Assembly: GCA_018261655.1 (NCBI GenBank) | Contig: JAGTSG010000001.1 | Coordinates: 1-64,000 of the forward strand | DNA length: 64,000 nt | From: Pseudomonadota bacterium | GTDB lineage: Bacteria; Pseudomonadota; Gammaproteobacteria; Steroidobacterales; Steroidobacteraceae | Direction of reading: 5' to 3' | Part shown: positions 26,115 to 37,081 of the stretch, in pieces | Numbering within the stretch: position 1 is the first letter of the stretch | Layout: every line of letters starts with the position of its first letter | Program-made: the position numbers and the translations under genes | The notes under the pieces: generated by a model | Database searches by the model: none | Seen by the model: the letters and a program-made list of their open reading frames with translations, nothing else | What the model was told of the DNA's origin: nothing

Positions 26115-26179
26115 CTATGAAATCTCGGGCTGCAAGCCGCTCCCGGACCGAGGCGAAAAACCTCAGTACTGTCATCCAG

Positions 26180-26692
26180 TTAACGGTGATTCTTGGGAAA
26201 GTCGTAGAAGTCGAGTCGCGCCGCGCCGAAGTCGAGCCGCGACCACGCGATGTCGGGCACCACCAGGCTCATGACCGCACAGGTGGGCACGTCGCCTTTG
26301 GAATCGTCTCCGGTGAGCCGCACGCAGAAGCTGGAGATCCCCGGATTGTGCCCCACCAGCATGACGTGGCGGGAGCGGCCACCGTGTTGACGCACCACCT
26401 CGAGCAGCTGGCCGGCAGAGGCAAGGTAGGCCGATTGCGCCTTGACGATGCGCGACGCCGGGCACCCCAGGGCCGCCGCGAAGCACTGCGCGGTCGCGAG
26501 CGCCCGCACCGCGGGACTGGTGATGATCCGGCCGGGGACCAGGCCGGCCGCGGCCAGGCGCGCCGCCATCTCCGGTGCGTCACGCTCGCCTCGCTTGTTG
26601 AGCGGGCGGTCGAAGTCGTCGAGCGAAGCGACGCCCCAGTCCGACTTGGCGTGGCGAACCAGCGTCAGGCGCCTGGGGCCTTGCGCGGTCAC
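26180..26692 (-). CDS. sixA: Phosphohistidine phosphatase SixA-like
   Basis: 170-aa histidine phosphatase of the SixA branch. 'RRLTLVRHAKSDWG' contains the RHxK catalytic motif, and 'VMLVGHNPGISSF' carries the second histidine. The start is GTG at 26692, overlapping the sufT stop (ATGTGA), so it is translationally coupled; the longer track start lies inside sufT. SixA in E. coli dephosphorylates phosphohistidine proteins. Its position at the end of a suf operon is notable but functionally unexplained. Confidence 0.87.
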   Translation of the reverse strand: MTAQGPRRLTLVRHAKSDWGVASLDDFDRPLNKRGERDAPEMAARLAAAGLVPGRIITSPAVRALATAQCFAAALGCPASRIVKAQSAYLASAGQLLEVVRQHGGRSRHVMLVGHNPGISSFCVRLTGDDSKGDVPTCAVMSLVVPDIAWSRLDFGAARLDFYDFPKNHR

Positions 26693-27240
26693 ATCAGCCC
26701 CGTCTCGAGGCGCGCGGCGTCCGACATCATCGACTGGTTCCACGGCGGCTCGAACACGATCTCGACGTGCGCCTCGCGGATGGTGGGGATGGCCTCGATC
26801 TTCTCCTTGACGTCCTGCGCCAGGAAGTCGCCCATCCCGCATCCTGGCGCAGTCAGCGTCATGCGCACCAGGACGTTGCGCGAGCCGTCATCGTTGCGCG
26901 TGACCTCGCACTCGTAGATGAGCCCGAGGTCCACGACGTTGATCGGGATCTCGGGGTCGTAACAGGTCTTCATCTGTTCCCAGACGAGCTTCTTCACGTC
27001 CTCGTCGGTCGCACCGGGCGGCAGCTCCGGGCGCGTCGGCGGCTCCTTGCCGATGGCGTCCGCATCCTCGCCCGCGATGCGGAACAGGTTGCCCTCGACA
27101 TAAATGGTGAAGCTCCCGCCGAGCGCCTGCGTGATGTAGCCGACGGCGCCAGTGCGCAGCTTGACCTCGATCCCGGCGGGGATGATGACGGCCTGGACGT
27201 CCCGCTGGACGACGATGGGTTCGTTTTCGTGTCGGCGCAT
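26689..27240 (-). CDS. sufT: SufT, DUF59/MIP18-like Fe-S maturation factor
   Basis: 183 aa. N-terminal beta-rich region (about 1-75), then a DUF59 domain with 'CYDPEIPINVVDLGLIYECEV' and 'TLTAPGCGMGDFL', the conserved Cys of this family. SufT assists maturation of Fe-S proteins under high demand. It follows sufU by 6 nt and overlaps sixA. Confidence 0.93.
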   Translation of the reverse strand: MRRHENEPIVVQRDVQAVIIPAGIEVKLRTGAVGYITQALGGSFTIYVEGNLFRIAGEDADAIGKEPPTRPELPPGATDEDVKKLVWEQMKTCYDPEIPINVVDLGLIYECEVTRNDDGSRNVLVRMTLTAPGCGMGDFLAQDVKEKIEAIPTIREAHVEIVFEPPWNQSMMSDAARLETGLM

Positions 27241-27246
27241 CCGCGG

Positions 27247-27690
27247 CTACTCCGTCGTGACCGGCGCGGCCTCGTCGGCGAGGGCGGCATTGAGCGTATG
27301 CCAGCACAGGCTGGCGCACTTCACCCGGGCCGGGTACTCACGGACACCGGAGAGGGCCGCGAGCTTGCCGAGTTCCGCCGGAACCGGGGCATCGTGACGG
27401 GTCAGCATGTCGTGGACGGACGCGAACAGGTGCTGCACGTCGGCCACCCGGCGTCCCTTGACGGCCTCGCTCATCAGCGAGGCCGAGGCGGTCGAGATGG
27501 CGCAGCCCCTGCCCTCGAAGCGGATGTCGCGAATGAGATCACCTTCGACATCAAGAAAGATGTGTAACTTATCGCCACATAAAGGATTATGACCCTCTGC
27601 CGTGCGGTTCGGGTGTTCCAGGCGGCCGAAGTTGCGCGGTCGCTTGTTGTGATCGACGATGACGTCGCGATACAGGTCGGCGAGGTCCAT
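27247..27690 (-). CDS. sufU: SufU-type Fe-S scaffold / sulfur acceptor
   Basis: 147 aa. Three conserved cysteines are present: 'NPLCGDK', 'GRGCAISTASASLM' and 'VKCASLCWHTL', with the extended region between the second and third that marks SufU rather than IscU. It probably accepts sulfur from SufS, taking the place of SufE, which is absent here. Its ATG overlaps the sufS stop by one base. Confidence 0.94.
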   Translation of the reverse strand: MDLADLYRDVIVDHNKRPRNFGRLEHPNRTAEGHNPLCGDKLHIFLDVEGDLIRDIRFEGRGCAISTASASLMSEAVKGRRVADVQHLFASVHDMLTRHDAPVPAELGKLAALSGVREYPARVKCASLCWHTLNAALADEAAPVTTE

Positions 27691-28934
27691 CAGCCCAGCA
27701 TCTCCCTGGCAATCCCGAGTGCCCTGACCAGGGCGTCGATCTCGGCGTGGGTGTTGTAGAAAGCGAAGGAGGCCCGCGCCGTTGCCGGCACGTCGAAGAA
27801 GTCCATGACCGGCATGGCGCAGTGGTGCCCGGTGCGGATGGCGACGCCCTCCGCATCGAGGATCGTGCCGAGGTCGTGGGGGTGGACGCCATCCAGCACG
27901 AACGAAACGAGGCTCGCCTTCTCCGGCGCGGTCCCGATGATCGTGAGGCCGGGTACCGTCAGCAACCGGGACGTCGCGTAGTCCAGCAGGTCGTGTTCGT
28001 GGCGCGCGATGCGCTCCATGCCGACCGACTCGACGTAGTCCACCGCGACGCCGAGGCCGATCGCGCCGGCGATGTTCGGCGTGCCTGCCTCGAACCTGAA
28101 GGGCAGGGTGTTGTAGGTCGTCCTCTCGAAGGACACCGTCAGGATCATGTCGCCGCCGCCCTGCCAGGGCGGCATCGACTCGAGGACCCGCTCACGGCCG
28201 TACAGCACGCCGATGCCCGTCGGCCCGAACAGCTTGTGGCCGGAGAACGCGTAGAAGTCGCAGCCGAGGTCCCTCACGTCCACGCGCTGGTGCGGCACGG
28301 CCTGGGCCCCGTCGACCAGGGTGGCGATGCCGCGCTCCCGCGCCATGGCCACGATCTCCCGGACCGGCAGCACGGTGCCGAGGGCGTTCGACACGTGCGC
28401 CACCGCCACCATGCGGGTCCGGGGCCCGAGCATCGCGCGATACGCGTCGAGGTCCACGACGCCGCGCCGGTCTATCGGCACCACCCGGAGCCTGGCGCCG
28501 GTCTGCTCGCAGACCTGCTGCCACGGGACGATGTTGGCGTGGTGCTCGAGCCAGGTGATGACGATCTCGTCGCCCGGCTGCAGGCGCGGGCGGCCCCAGG
28601 CCTGGGACACGAGGTTGATGGCCTCGGTCGTGCCGCGGACGAACACGATCTCCTTCGTCGAGGCGGCGTTGATGAAGCGGCGCAGCTTCTCGCGCGCGCC
28701 CTCGAACAGCCCGGTCGCCTCCTGCGACAGCGTATGCACCCCGCGGTGCACGTTCGAGTGGTGGCGCTCGTAGTAGTCGCGCTCCGCCTCGATCACGGCC
28801 CGCGGCCGTTGCGCCGAGGCGCCGTTGTCGAGGTACACCAGCGGCCGGCCGCGCACCTGGCGCGACAGGATCGGGAAGTCCCGGCGAATCCGCTCGACGT
28901 CGAGTGGCGCGAGGATGCCCGGCTCCGCGGCCAT
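27690..28934 (-). CDS. sufS: Cysteine desulfurase SufS
   Basis: 414-aa PLP enzyme that mobilises sulfur from cysteine. 'VYLDNGASAQRP', PLP-lysine in 'FSGHKLFGPTGIGVLYG' and the active-site Cys in 'TGHHCAMPVMDFF' are all present. The start is ATG 28934, overlapping the sufD stop (TGATG); the 884-aa ORF in the track joins a shadow frame of sufD. Partner of SufU. Confidence 0.96.
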   Translation of the reverse strand: MAAEPGILAPLDVERIRRDFPILSRQVRGRPLVYLDNGASAQRPRAVIEAERDYYERHHSNVHRGVHTLSQEATGLFEGAREKLRRFINAASTKEIVFVRGTTEAINLVSQAWGRPRLQPGDEIVITWLEHHANIVPWQQVCEQTGARLRVVPIDRRGVVDLDAYRAMLGPRTRMVAVAHVSNALGTVLPVREIVAMARERGIATLVDGAQAVPHQRVDVRDLGCDFYAFSGHKLFGPTGIGVLYGRERVLESMPPWQGGGDMILTVSFERTTYNTLPFRFEAGTPNIAGAIGLGVAVDYVESVGMERIARHEHDLLDYATSRLLTVPGLTIIGTAPEKASLVSFVLDGVHPHDLGTILDAEGVAIRTGHHCAMPVMDFFDVPATARASFAFYNTHAEIDALVRALGIAREMLG

Positions 28935-30243
28935 CAGACGAACTCCCTGATGATTTCGCGGTCGGGCAGGCGCCCGACGACGAGTTCCTCGATGTGCCGG
29001 CGCAGCGCCGGCGTCTCCACCCGCGAGACGACGTCCTCGCAGAAGGCGAAGGTCAGCAGGCCGCGCGCGGTCTCGGGGTCGATGCCGCGCGACAGCAGGT
29101 AGAACAGCTGGCCGGCGTCGAGCGAGCCGATCGTCGTACCGTGGCTGCACTTGACGTCGTCGGTCAGGATCTCGAGCTGCGGGCGGGCATTGATCTCGGC
29201 CAGCGGCGACAGGATCAGGTTGCGGCTCGACTGGCTGGAATCCGACTTGACGGCGCCGGGCCCGACCAGGATGCGGCCGTTGAACGCTCCGCGACCGCGG
29301 TCGGTGGCCACCGCCCGCACCAGCTCCTCGGAACGGGTATGGCCGGCGACATGCTCGAACACGGTGTACAGGTCCGCCTGCCGCATCCCGTCGACCATCA
29401 TCAACCCGTGCAGCGTGCACTCGGCCGCCGGCCCTTCGAGCCGCAGGTGAAGGTTGCTGCGGACCAGGCGGCCGCCGAGGAGGAAAAGCTGCTGGCGGTA
29501 GCGGCTGTCGCGGGCCTGCGAGACGCGCAGCGTCTCCACCTGCGCAGCGGCGGGGCCCTGGTTGTGCAGCCGCAGGTGGTCCACCCGGGCGTCGTCGGCG
29601 AGCCGGAGCTCGAGGTCGAGGTTCGACAGCGAGTCGCCGTCGCCCTGCAGGAAATGCTCGACCAGGTGCAACCGGCTGCCGCGGCCTGCCTCGACCAGTA
29701 CCCGCGTGCTGGCGGCGACGCCGCCCCCCGCATGCACGACATACAGCGGCTCCGGCAGGTCGACGCCGTCGCCGACGCGGATCACCACGCCGTCGTCGGT
29801 GAAGGCCTCCGCGAGCAGGGCGAATCGTTCGTCCGGATGGTCGCCGGGCACGCGCAACGCACGCGCCAGCAAGGCGGGATCCCGGTCGAGCGCGGCACCG
29901 AGGCTCTCGACCTCGACGCCGGCGGGCAGGTCCGGCGGGCTGCCGGCAAGGCGGCCGTCGGCCAGCAGGAGGGTCCGCCCGGGGGCAAGCCCGGGCAACA
30001 GTCCTGCCGGCACGAAGGCCCGGGCCGCCGGCACGATGTCCGGCGCCAAGTTGCGGCGCTGGATCTCGGGCCAGTCGAGATACTTCCAGTTCTCGTCCCG
30101 GCGGTCGGGCAGGCCGCGCTCCAGCAGCCGGGCCAGCGCGTCGGCGCGCCGGCGCTGCCAGCCGGCACCGCCCCGCAGCCGCTGGCCGGCCGCCGCGTGC
30201 GCGGTCGCGATGCGCTCGAGGACGGTATCGGCGGTCGCTGTGC

Positions 30244-30247
<4 letters not shown>
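28934..30247 (-). CDS. sufD: Fe-S cluster assembly protein SufD
   Basis: 437-aa beta-helix subunit of the SufBC2D scaffold complex. Divergent N-terminus with helical 'RRRADALARLLERGLPDRRDENWKYLDW', then a long beta-helix and the conserved 'SDSSQSSRNLILSPLAEIN', 'CSHGTTIGSLD' (His/Cys near the cluster site) and 'LFYLLSRGID'. GTG start overlaps the sufC stop by 4 nt (GTGA). Confidence 0.95.
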
Positions 30248-31020
<773 letters not shown>

Positions 31021-31040
31021 GCCTTGTCTCCGTTCTTGCT

Positions 31041-32489
<1,449 letters not shown>

Positions 32490-32518
32490 CGTTCCTCCGC
32501 GTGTCCTGGTCCGCCGCC

Positions 32519-32989
32519 TCAGGCCCGGATCAGCGGCCGCCAGCCGCCGTCGAGTGCTGCGCGCAGGTCGGGACCCTTCAGGGTCGCGTCGTGCGCGATC
32601 AGCGACGCCAGGCGGACCTCCTGCAGCGAGCGATGGATCGCCGCGCTGACCTGCTGCCAGCTGTGGCCGACGCTGCAGTTCGCCTCGAGGCCGCACTGGC
32701 CGTGGTCGCTGGCGCACTCGGTCAGGGCGACGGGCCCCTCGACCGCATCGATGATCTCCGCGGCGCTGATCTCCTGCGCGGACCGCGCCAGCTGGTAGCC
32801 GCCGCGGGCGCCGCGCGTCGAACGCACGAGACCGGCCCGCTGGAGCTCCTTGAGCAGCTTGCTGACCGTGGGGGCGGCGATGCCGGTGCGTTCCGCGAGG
32901 CCCGAGGCGCTATGGAGCGCGTCCGGCTGCGCGCTCAGCGCGGCCAGGAGCACGGTCGCATAATCGGTCAGCTTGCTGATGCGCAACAT
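32519..32989 (-). CDS. sufR: Rrf2-family regulator of the SUF operon
   Basis: 156-aa Rrf2/IscR-like repressor. Winged helix '[20 protein letters not shown]', '[20 protein letters not shown]', '[11 protein letters not shown]', then three cysteines in '[15 protein letters not shown]' that should hold an Fe-S cluster. It matches the subfamily 'SUF system Fe-S assembly regulator'. The start ATG 32989 is preferred over the longer track start because '[11 protein letters not shown]' is the family N-terminus. It is first in the operon with a matching operator upstream, consistent with autoregulation. The gene symbol is used loosely; it is unrelated to cyanobacterial SufR. Confidence 0.9.
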   Translation of the reverse strand: MLRISKLTDYATVLLAALSAQPDALHSASGLAERTGIAAPTVSKLLKELQRAGLVRSTRGARGGYQLARSAQEISAAEIIDAVEGPVALTECASDHGQCGLEANCSVGHSWQQVSAAIHRSLQEVRLASLIAHDATLKGPDLRAALDGGWRPLIRA

Positions 32990-33011
32990 GGGTCGCAAAG
33001 CCCGGGTTACA

Positions 33012-33034
33012 ATACAGGACGATTTTAGTCCTAT
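33012..33034 (-). promoter_or_regulatory. Probable Rrf2/IscR-type operator and suf promoter
   Basis: Minus strand 'ATAGGAC-TAAAATC-GTCCTGTAT': an inverted repeat AGGAC/GTCCT with AT-rich centre, very like IscR type 1 sites. It lies between a weak -35 (TTATAG) and a -10-like TATTGT, about 25-45 nt upstream of sufR, so occupancy would block the promoter. Confidence 0.6.
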
Positions 33035-33077
33035 AAGCGGCGGAAGGGTAGCCCTCGGCGGGACACGGCCCGCCATT

Positions 33078-33086
33078 TGCTAGAAT
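33078..33086 (+). promoter_or_regulatory. Extended -10 of the mla operon
   Basis: 'TGCTAGAAT' (TGn plus TAGAAT) about 75 nt before mlaF. No strong -35 is seen, as is common with extended -10 promoters. Confidence 0.4.
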
Positions 33087-33160
33087 CGCCGCGCCGATCC
33101 GGCGGCTGGCGCAACCCCCTCGGGTGGCCACGCCCGGTTTCCCTGCTGTTTGAGGAAGCG

Positions 33161-33991
33161 ATGCCCCAGGCCGGTTCAGAGCCCAAGGATTCCTGCGTCG
33201 TCCGCGTGCGCGGACTGCGCTATGCCGTGGGCGGGCGCGAGATCTTCTCCGCGCTCGACCTCGACGTGGAGCGCGGCTCGGTCACGGCCATCATGGGCCC
33301 GAGCGGCACGGGCAAGACCACGCTGCTGAGGCTGATCACCGGCCAGCTCATCGCCGATGCCGGCGAGGTGACCGTCGCCGGCCAGGAGGTCCGCCTGCTG
33401 GGACGCGTGGGGCTGTATGCGCTGCGGCGCCGGATGGGCATGCTGTTCCAGAACGGGGCGCTGCTCTCGGACCTGGACGTCTATGAGAACGTCGCCTTCC
33501 CCCTGCGCGAGCACACCCGGCTGCCCGAGCCGCTCATCCGCAACATCGTGCTGACCAAGCTCCACGCGGTCGGCCTGCGCGGCGCCGCGCGGCTGATGAC
33601 CTACGAACTCTCCGGCGGGATGGCGCGCCGGGTCGCGCTGGCGCGCGCCATCGTCATGGATCCCGAGATCCTCATTTACGACGAGCCCTTCGTCGGGCTC
33701 GACCCGATCTCCCTCGGCGTCGTGCTGCGGCTGATCCGCGAGCTCAACGACGCGCTCGGCATCACCAGCATCGTCGTCTCGCACGACGTCCGCGAGATCA
33801 GCGCCGTGGCGGATCGCGCCTACCTGCTGTCGGGCGGCCGCGTGGCTGCCTCTGGCAGGCCGGCCAGCCTGCTCGAGAGCGAGTCCGGGGAAGTGCGCCA
33901 GTTCATGAAGGGACTGCCCGACGGCCCGGTGCCGTTCCACTATCCGGCGCCGGACTATGCCGAGCAGCTCCTGGGCGGGGGCCCGACGTGA
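33161..33991 (+). CDS. mlaF: Phospholipid transport ATPase MlaF
   Basis: 276-aa ABC ATPase of the MlaFEDB inner-membrane complex. Walker A 'GPSGTGKTTLLRLI', Q-loop region 'MLFQNGALLSDLDVYENVAF', signature 'LSGGMARRVALARAI', Walker B 'ILIYDEPFVGLDP'. Start ATG 33161, after 'gaggaagcg'. The stop overlaps mlaE by 4 nt (GTGA). First gene of mlaFEDCB, divergent from sufR. Confidence 0.95.
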   Translation: MPQAGSEPKDSCVVRVRGLRYAVGGREIFSALDLDVERGSVTAIMGPSGTGKTTLLRLITGQLIADAGEVTVAGQEVRLLGRVGLYALRRRMGMLFQNGALLSDLDVYENVAFPLREHTRLPEPLIRNIVLTKLHAVGLRGAARLMTYELSGGMARRVALARAIVMDPEILIYDEPFVGLDPISLGVVLRLIRELNDALGITSIVVSHDVREISAVADRAYLLSGGRVAASGRPASLLESESGEVRQFMKGLPDGPVPFHYPAPDYAEQLLGGGPT

Positions 33992-34758
33992 GGCACGTGG
34001 TCCGGGAGCTCGTGCGCGGCGCCGTGGACTCGCTGGTCCTGCTCGGGCGGTACGCGCGCTTCGTGGCCCGGCTGCTCGCCGAAACCCCGCGCGCGCTGCT
34101 GCGGTTCGGGCTGGTGGTCGAGCAGGTCTACAAGTCGGGCGCACTGTCGCTCGTCATCATCATGCTGAGCGGCCTGTTCGTCGGCATGGTGCTGGGACTG
34201 CAGGGCTTCGACCTGCTGGAGCGGTTCGGGTCCGAGGAATCGCTCGGCACGGCGGCCGCGCTCGGCCTGGTGAAGGAACTGGGCCCGGTCGTCGCGGCGT
34301 TGCTGTTCGCGGGCCGCGCGGGGACGGCGCTCGCCTCCGAGCTCGGCCTGATGCGCGCGACAGACCAGCTGTCGGCGATGGAGATGATGGCGGTGGACCC
34401 GGTCCGGCGGGTGGTGATGCCGCGCTTCCTCGGCGGCGTGGTCGCGATGCCGTTGCTGGCTGGGATCTTCAGCATGATCGGCATCTTTGGCGCCCAGCTG
34501 GTCGGCGTGCAGATGATGGGCGTCGATTCCGGCCAGTTCTGGTCGCAGATGCAGGGCGCCGTCGAGCGCGGCGACGTCATGGAAGGCGTGGTCAAGAGCT
34601 GCGTCTTCGGCGTCGCCTGCAGCGCCATCGCCGTGTACGAGGGATACCATTCGGTCCCCACGGCGGAAGGCGTCGGGCGCGCGACGACCCGGACGGTGGT
34701 GATTTCCTCGGTCATGGTGCTGCTGCTCGACTACATGCTGACGGCGGTGATGATGTGA
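33988..34758 (+). CDS. mlaE: Phospholipid transport permease MlaE
   Basis: 256-aa membrane permease with about five helices. 'GLFVGMVLGLQGFDLLERFG', 'LVKELGPVVAALLFAGRAGTALASELG' and 'EMMAVDPVRRVVMPR' are the MlaE/YrbE family signatures. GTG start overlaps the mlaF stop. Confidence 0.96.
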   Translation: MRHVVRELVRGAVDSLVLLGRYARFVARLLAETPRALLRFGLVVEQVYKSGALSLVIIMLSGLFVGMVLGLQGFDLLERFGSEESLGTAAALGLVKELGPVVAALLFAGRAGTALASELGLMRATDQLSAMEMMAVDPVRRVVMPRFLGGVVAMPLLAGIFSMIGIFGAQLVGVQMMGVDSGQFWSQMQGAVERGDVMEGVVKSCVFGVACSAIAVYEGYHSVPTAEGVGRATTRTVVISSVMVLLLDYMLTAVMM

Positions 34759-34784
34759 GCGGTGCAGGGGCGAAGGAGTGAGAC

Positions 34785-35279
34785 ATGCGAGCGACGCGAG
34801 CCGTTGAGCTCGGGACGGGGATGTTCGTGCTGCTGGGATTCGCAGCGCTGTTCTTCCTCGTCACGCAGATCACGAACCGTGAGGTCGGCTTCGGCGACGC
34901 GGGCTACCGCGTCACGGCCAGCTTCGACCAGGTCGGCGGACTGAAGCCCGGCGCGCCGGTCTCCATGTCCGGCGTGACGGTGGGCCGGGTGGAGTCCATT
35001 GGCTACGACTTCGCGCTGTACCAGGCGGTGGTCGTACTGCGCATCGACGGCCGTTATGACCGTATCCCCGCGGACAGCGACGCCAGCATCTTCACGGCCG
35101 GCCTCCTCGGCGGCCAGTACGTGGGCATCGCGCCGGGCGGTTCGGAAACTTTCCTGAAGGACGGTGATCGAATCGAGTTCACGCAGTCCGCGATCGTCCT
35201 GGAGAACCTCATCAGCAAGTTCTTGTTTTCCAAGGCGGGCGAGCAGGGGACTGCGGCCGGAACGGAGGGTACGAACTGA
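34785..35279 (+). CDS. mlaD: MCE-domain phospholipid carrier MlaD
   Basis: 164 aa. N-terminal transmembrane anchor (about 8-28, 'GTGMFVLLGFAALFFLVTQI') and periplasmic MCE domain ('VTASFDQVGGLKPGAPVSMSGVTVGRVESI', 'GLLGGQYVGIAPGG'), ending in a helical tail. The hexameric ring passes lipid between MlaC and the MlaE channel. The stop overlaps mlaC ATG by one base. Confidence 0.95.
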   Translation: MRATRAVELGTGMFVLLGFAALFFLVTQITNREVGFGDAGYRVTASFDQVGGLKPGAPVSMSGVTVGRVESIGYDFALYQAVVVLRIDGRYDRIPADSDASIFTAGLLGGQYVGIAPGGSETFLKDGDRIEFTQSAIVLENLISKFLFSKAGEQGTAAGTEGTN

Positions 35280-35890
35280 TGCTGCGCCGCCTCTCGATCC
35301 TTTTCCTGGCCATGCTGTGGCTGCAGCCTGCGGCCGCCCAGGCCACGGCGACCCCGGGCCCGGGACCGCAGGAGCTGATGCAGAAGGCTGCCCAGCAGCT
35401 GCTCGATGCGCTGGAGGCCGATCGCGAGGGCTTCCGCAAGGAGCCCAAGCGCGTCAACGTGCTGGTCGACCAGATCCTGCTGCCGCACTTCGACACCCAG
35501 TACTCGGCCCAGCTGGTGCTCGGCACGCACTGGCGCGCCGCGACCGCGGACCAGCGCAAGCGCTTCATCGACGCGTTCTACCACTCGCTGCTCAACAAGT
35601 ATGGTGCGGCGCTGGCCGGCTTCACTTCCGACCGCATGACGATCCTGCCGTTCCGCGGCGACCTGTCCACCGGCCGGGCGACCGTGAAGACCGAGGTGAC
35701 GACAGACGACGGCACCCGCGTGCCGGTCACCTACTCCATGCGGGCGACACCGCAGGGCTGGAAGGCCTGGGACGTCACGGTCGAGGGAATTTCCTACGTC
35801 AAGAACTTCCGCGTCGACATCGGCGCCGAGGTGGACCAGCGCGGCCTCGACGCGGTGATCGCCCGGCTCGAGGCGGAGGCGAAGGACTGA
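35279..35890 (+). CDS. mlaC: Periplasmic phospholipid-binding protein MlaC
   Basis: 203 aa with signal peptide 'MLRRLSILFLAMLWLQPAAA' followed by the MlaC/Ttg2D fold: 'VDQILLPHFDTQYSAQLVLG' and 'FYHSLLNKYGAALAGFTSD'. It shuttles phospholipid between the MlaA complex in the outer membrane and MlaFEDB. Coupled to mlaD. Confidence 0.94.
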   Translation: MLRRLSILFLAMLWLQPAAAQATATPGPGPQELMQKAAQQLLDALEADREGFRKEPKRVNVLVDQILLPHFDTQYSAQLVLGTHWRAATADQRKRFIDAFYHSLLNKYGAALAGFTSDRMTILPFRGDLSTGRATVKTEVTTDDGTRVPVTYSMRATPQGWKAWDVTVEGISYVKNFRVDIGAEVDQRGLDAVIARLEAEAKD

Positions 35891-35892
35891 CC

Positions 35893-36216
35893 ATGGCGCA
35901 GGCCCCGCGCGCCGCTGGCGACTGCCTGCTCGAGAAGCTCGGCGACGGCCGCTACGCGCTGGTGGGCGAACTCGGCCTCCGGTCGGCCGCGACGGTGCTC
36001 GCCGCGGGACTCTCTGCCTTCGCCGGCGAGGCCCGGGTCGAGGTGGACCTGTCGCGGGTCGAACGGACGGACAGTGCCGGCCTCGCAGTGCTGATCGAGT
36101 GGACGCGCGCGGCGCGCCATGCGGGGACCGGGATCGCCTTTCGCGCGCTGCCCGCAAGACTCTCCGCGCTGGCGCGGATCGGGGGCGTCGACCAGATCCT
36201 CCCCGTCGCCGGCTGA
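35893..36216 (+). CDS. mlaB: STAS-domain protein MlaB
   Basis: 107-aa cytoplasmic STAS protein that binds MlaF and stabilises the complex. 'VEVDLSRVERTDSAGLAVLIEW' holds the conserved Thr-Asp-Ser-Ala-Gly motif. Start ATG 35893, 2 nt after the mlaC stop. Last gene of the operon. Confidence 0.88.
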   Translation: MAQAPRAAGDCLLEKLGDGRYALVGELGLRSAATVLAAGLSAFAGEARVEVDLSRVERTDSAGLAVLIEWTRAARHAGTGIAFRALPARLSALARIGGVDQILPVAG

Positions 36217-36237
36217 AGCGCCGGCGCCAGGGCGGCT

Positions 36238-37047
36238 TCAGCCGCCGGCGGTATCCGCGTCGACGGGCGGCGTCGCGGGTGCCCCGGGAGACTCCGGCTC
36301 TTCGGGCTCCCCAGGCTCCTCCGGCCAGTCCTCCGTCCCGAGGTCCTCGTCTGCCTCCACGTTGCCGTCTCGCACCCGGTATTCGCGCCGGTCGAGGTAG
36401 GCGTTGCGGGTGAGGGCATAGGGATCGAAGGCGCCTTCGATCGCGGCCTCGACCGGAATCAGGCGGGCGCGCAGGTCAACGATCGACAGTCCGGCAAAGG
36501 CGAAGCCGATGTTGTTGTCGGCGATGTAGTGCCGGCCGTCGGTGAGGTAGTCCACGTACAGCGACGGGGCGTCCCGCAGCGTCGAGGGCCCGAGGAGCGG
36601 AATGACCACGTAGGGGCCGGACGGCACCCCCCAGGCGCCGAGCGTCTGGCCGAAGTCCTCGTCGTTTCGCGGCAGGCCGGCCCGGCTGGCCGGGTCGAAC
36701 AGGCCGCCGAGACCGAAGGTGGTGTTGAGCACCAGCCGCGTCGTATCGGACACGACGTCCATCAGTTTCAGTTGCAGCAGGTCGTTGGCGATCGTGGTCG
36801 GGTAGGCCAGGTTGCTGAGGAAATTCGTCACGCTCGTGCGGAGTGGCTGGGGCACGTAGCGGCGATACCCTTTCGCGACCGGTTTGAGGACCGCCCGGTC
36901 GAGCGAGTCGTTGAACGCGTAGGTGGAGCGGTTCACCCGTTCCCACGGGTCGGCCTCGGACGGCGCCGACGCGGTCGTCGCGCAGCCGGCGAGCCCCAGG
37001 CAGAGCAGGGCGACCGGCAGGCGCAGGGCGGTCGGGGTCGGGGTCAT
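36238..37047 (-). CDS. mlaA: Outer-membrane lipoprotein MlaA (VacJ)
   Basis: 269 aa with a lipoprotein signal peptide (lipobox 'LAGC', Cys at about residue 22). Family signatures: 'DPWERVNRSTYAFNDSLDRAVLKPVAKGY', 'TTFGLGGLFDPA', 'NDEDFGQTLGAWGVPSGPYVVIPLLGPSTLRDA'. It removes phospholipid from the outer leaflet with porins. The last ~45 residues are an acidic, Pro-rich tail ('DWPEEPGEPEEPESPG'). It faces the mlaFEDCB operon tail to tail, 21 nt away. Confidence 0.96.
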   Translation of the reverse strand: MTPTPTALRLPVALLCLGLAGCATTASAPSEADPWERVNRSTYAFNDSLDRAVLKPVAKGYRRYVPQPLRTSVTNFLSNLAYPTTIANDLLQLKLMDVVSDTTRLVLNTTFGLGGLFDPASRAGLPRNDEDFGQTLGAWGVPSGPYVVIPLLGPSTLRDAPSLYVDYLTDGRHYIADNNIGFAFAGLSIVDLRARLIPVEAAIEGAFDPYALTRNAYLDRREYRVRDGNVEADEDLGTEDWPEEPGEPEEPESPGAPATPPVDADTAGG

Positions 37048-37081
37048 GGCGGGTCCGGCTGCAGGCGACTCGCGGCCTATT

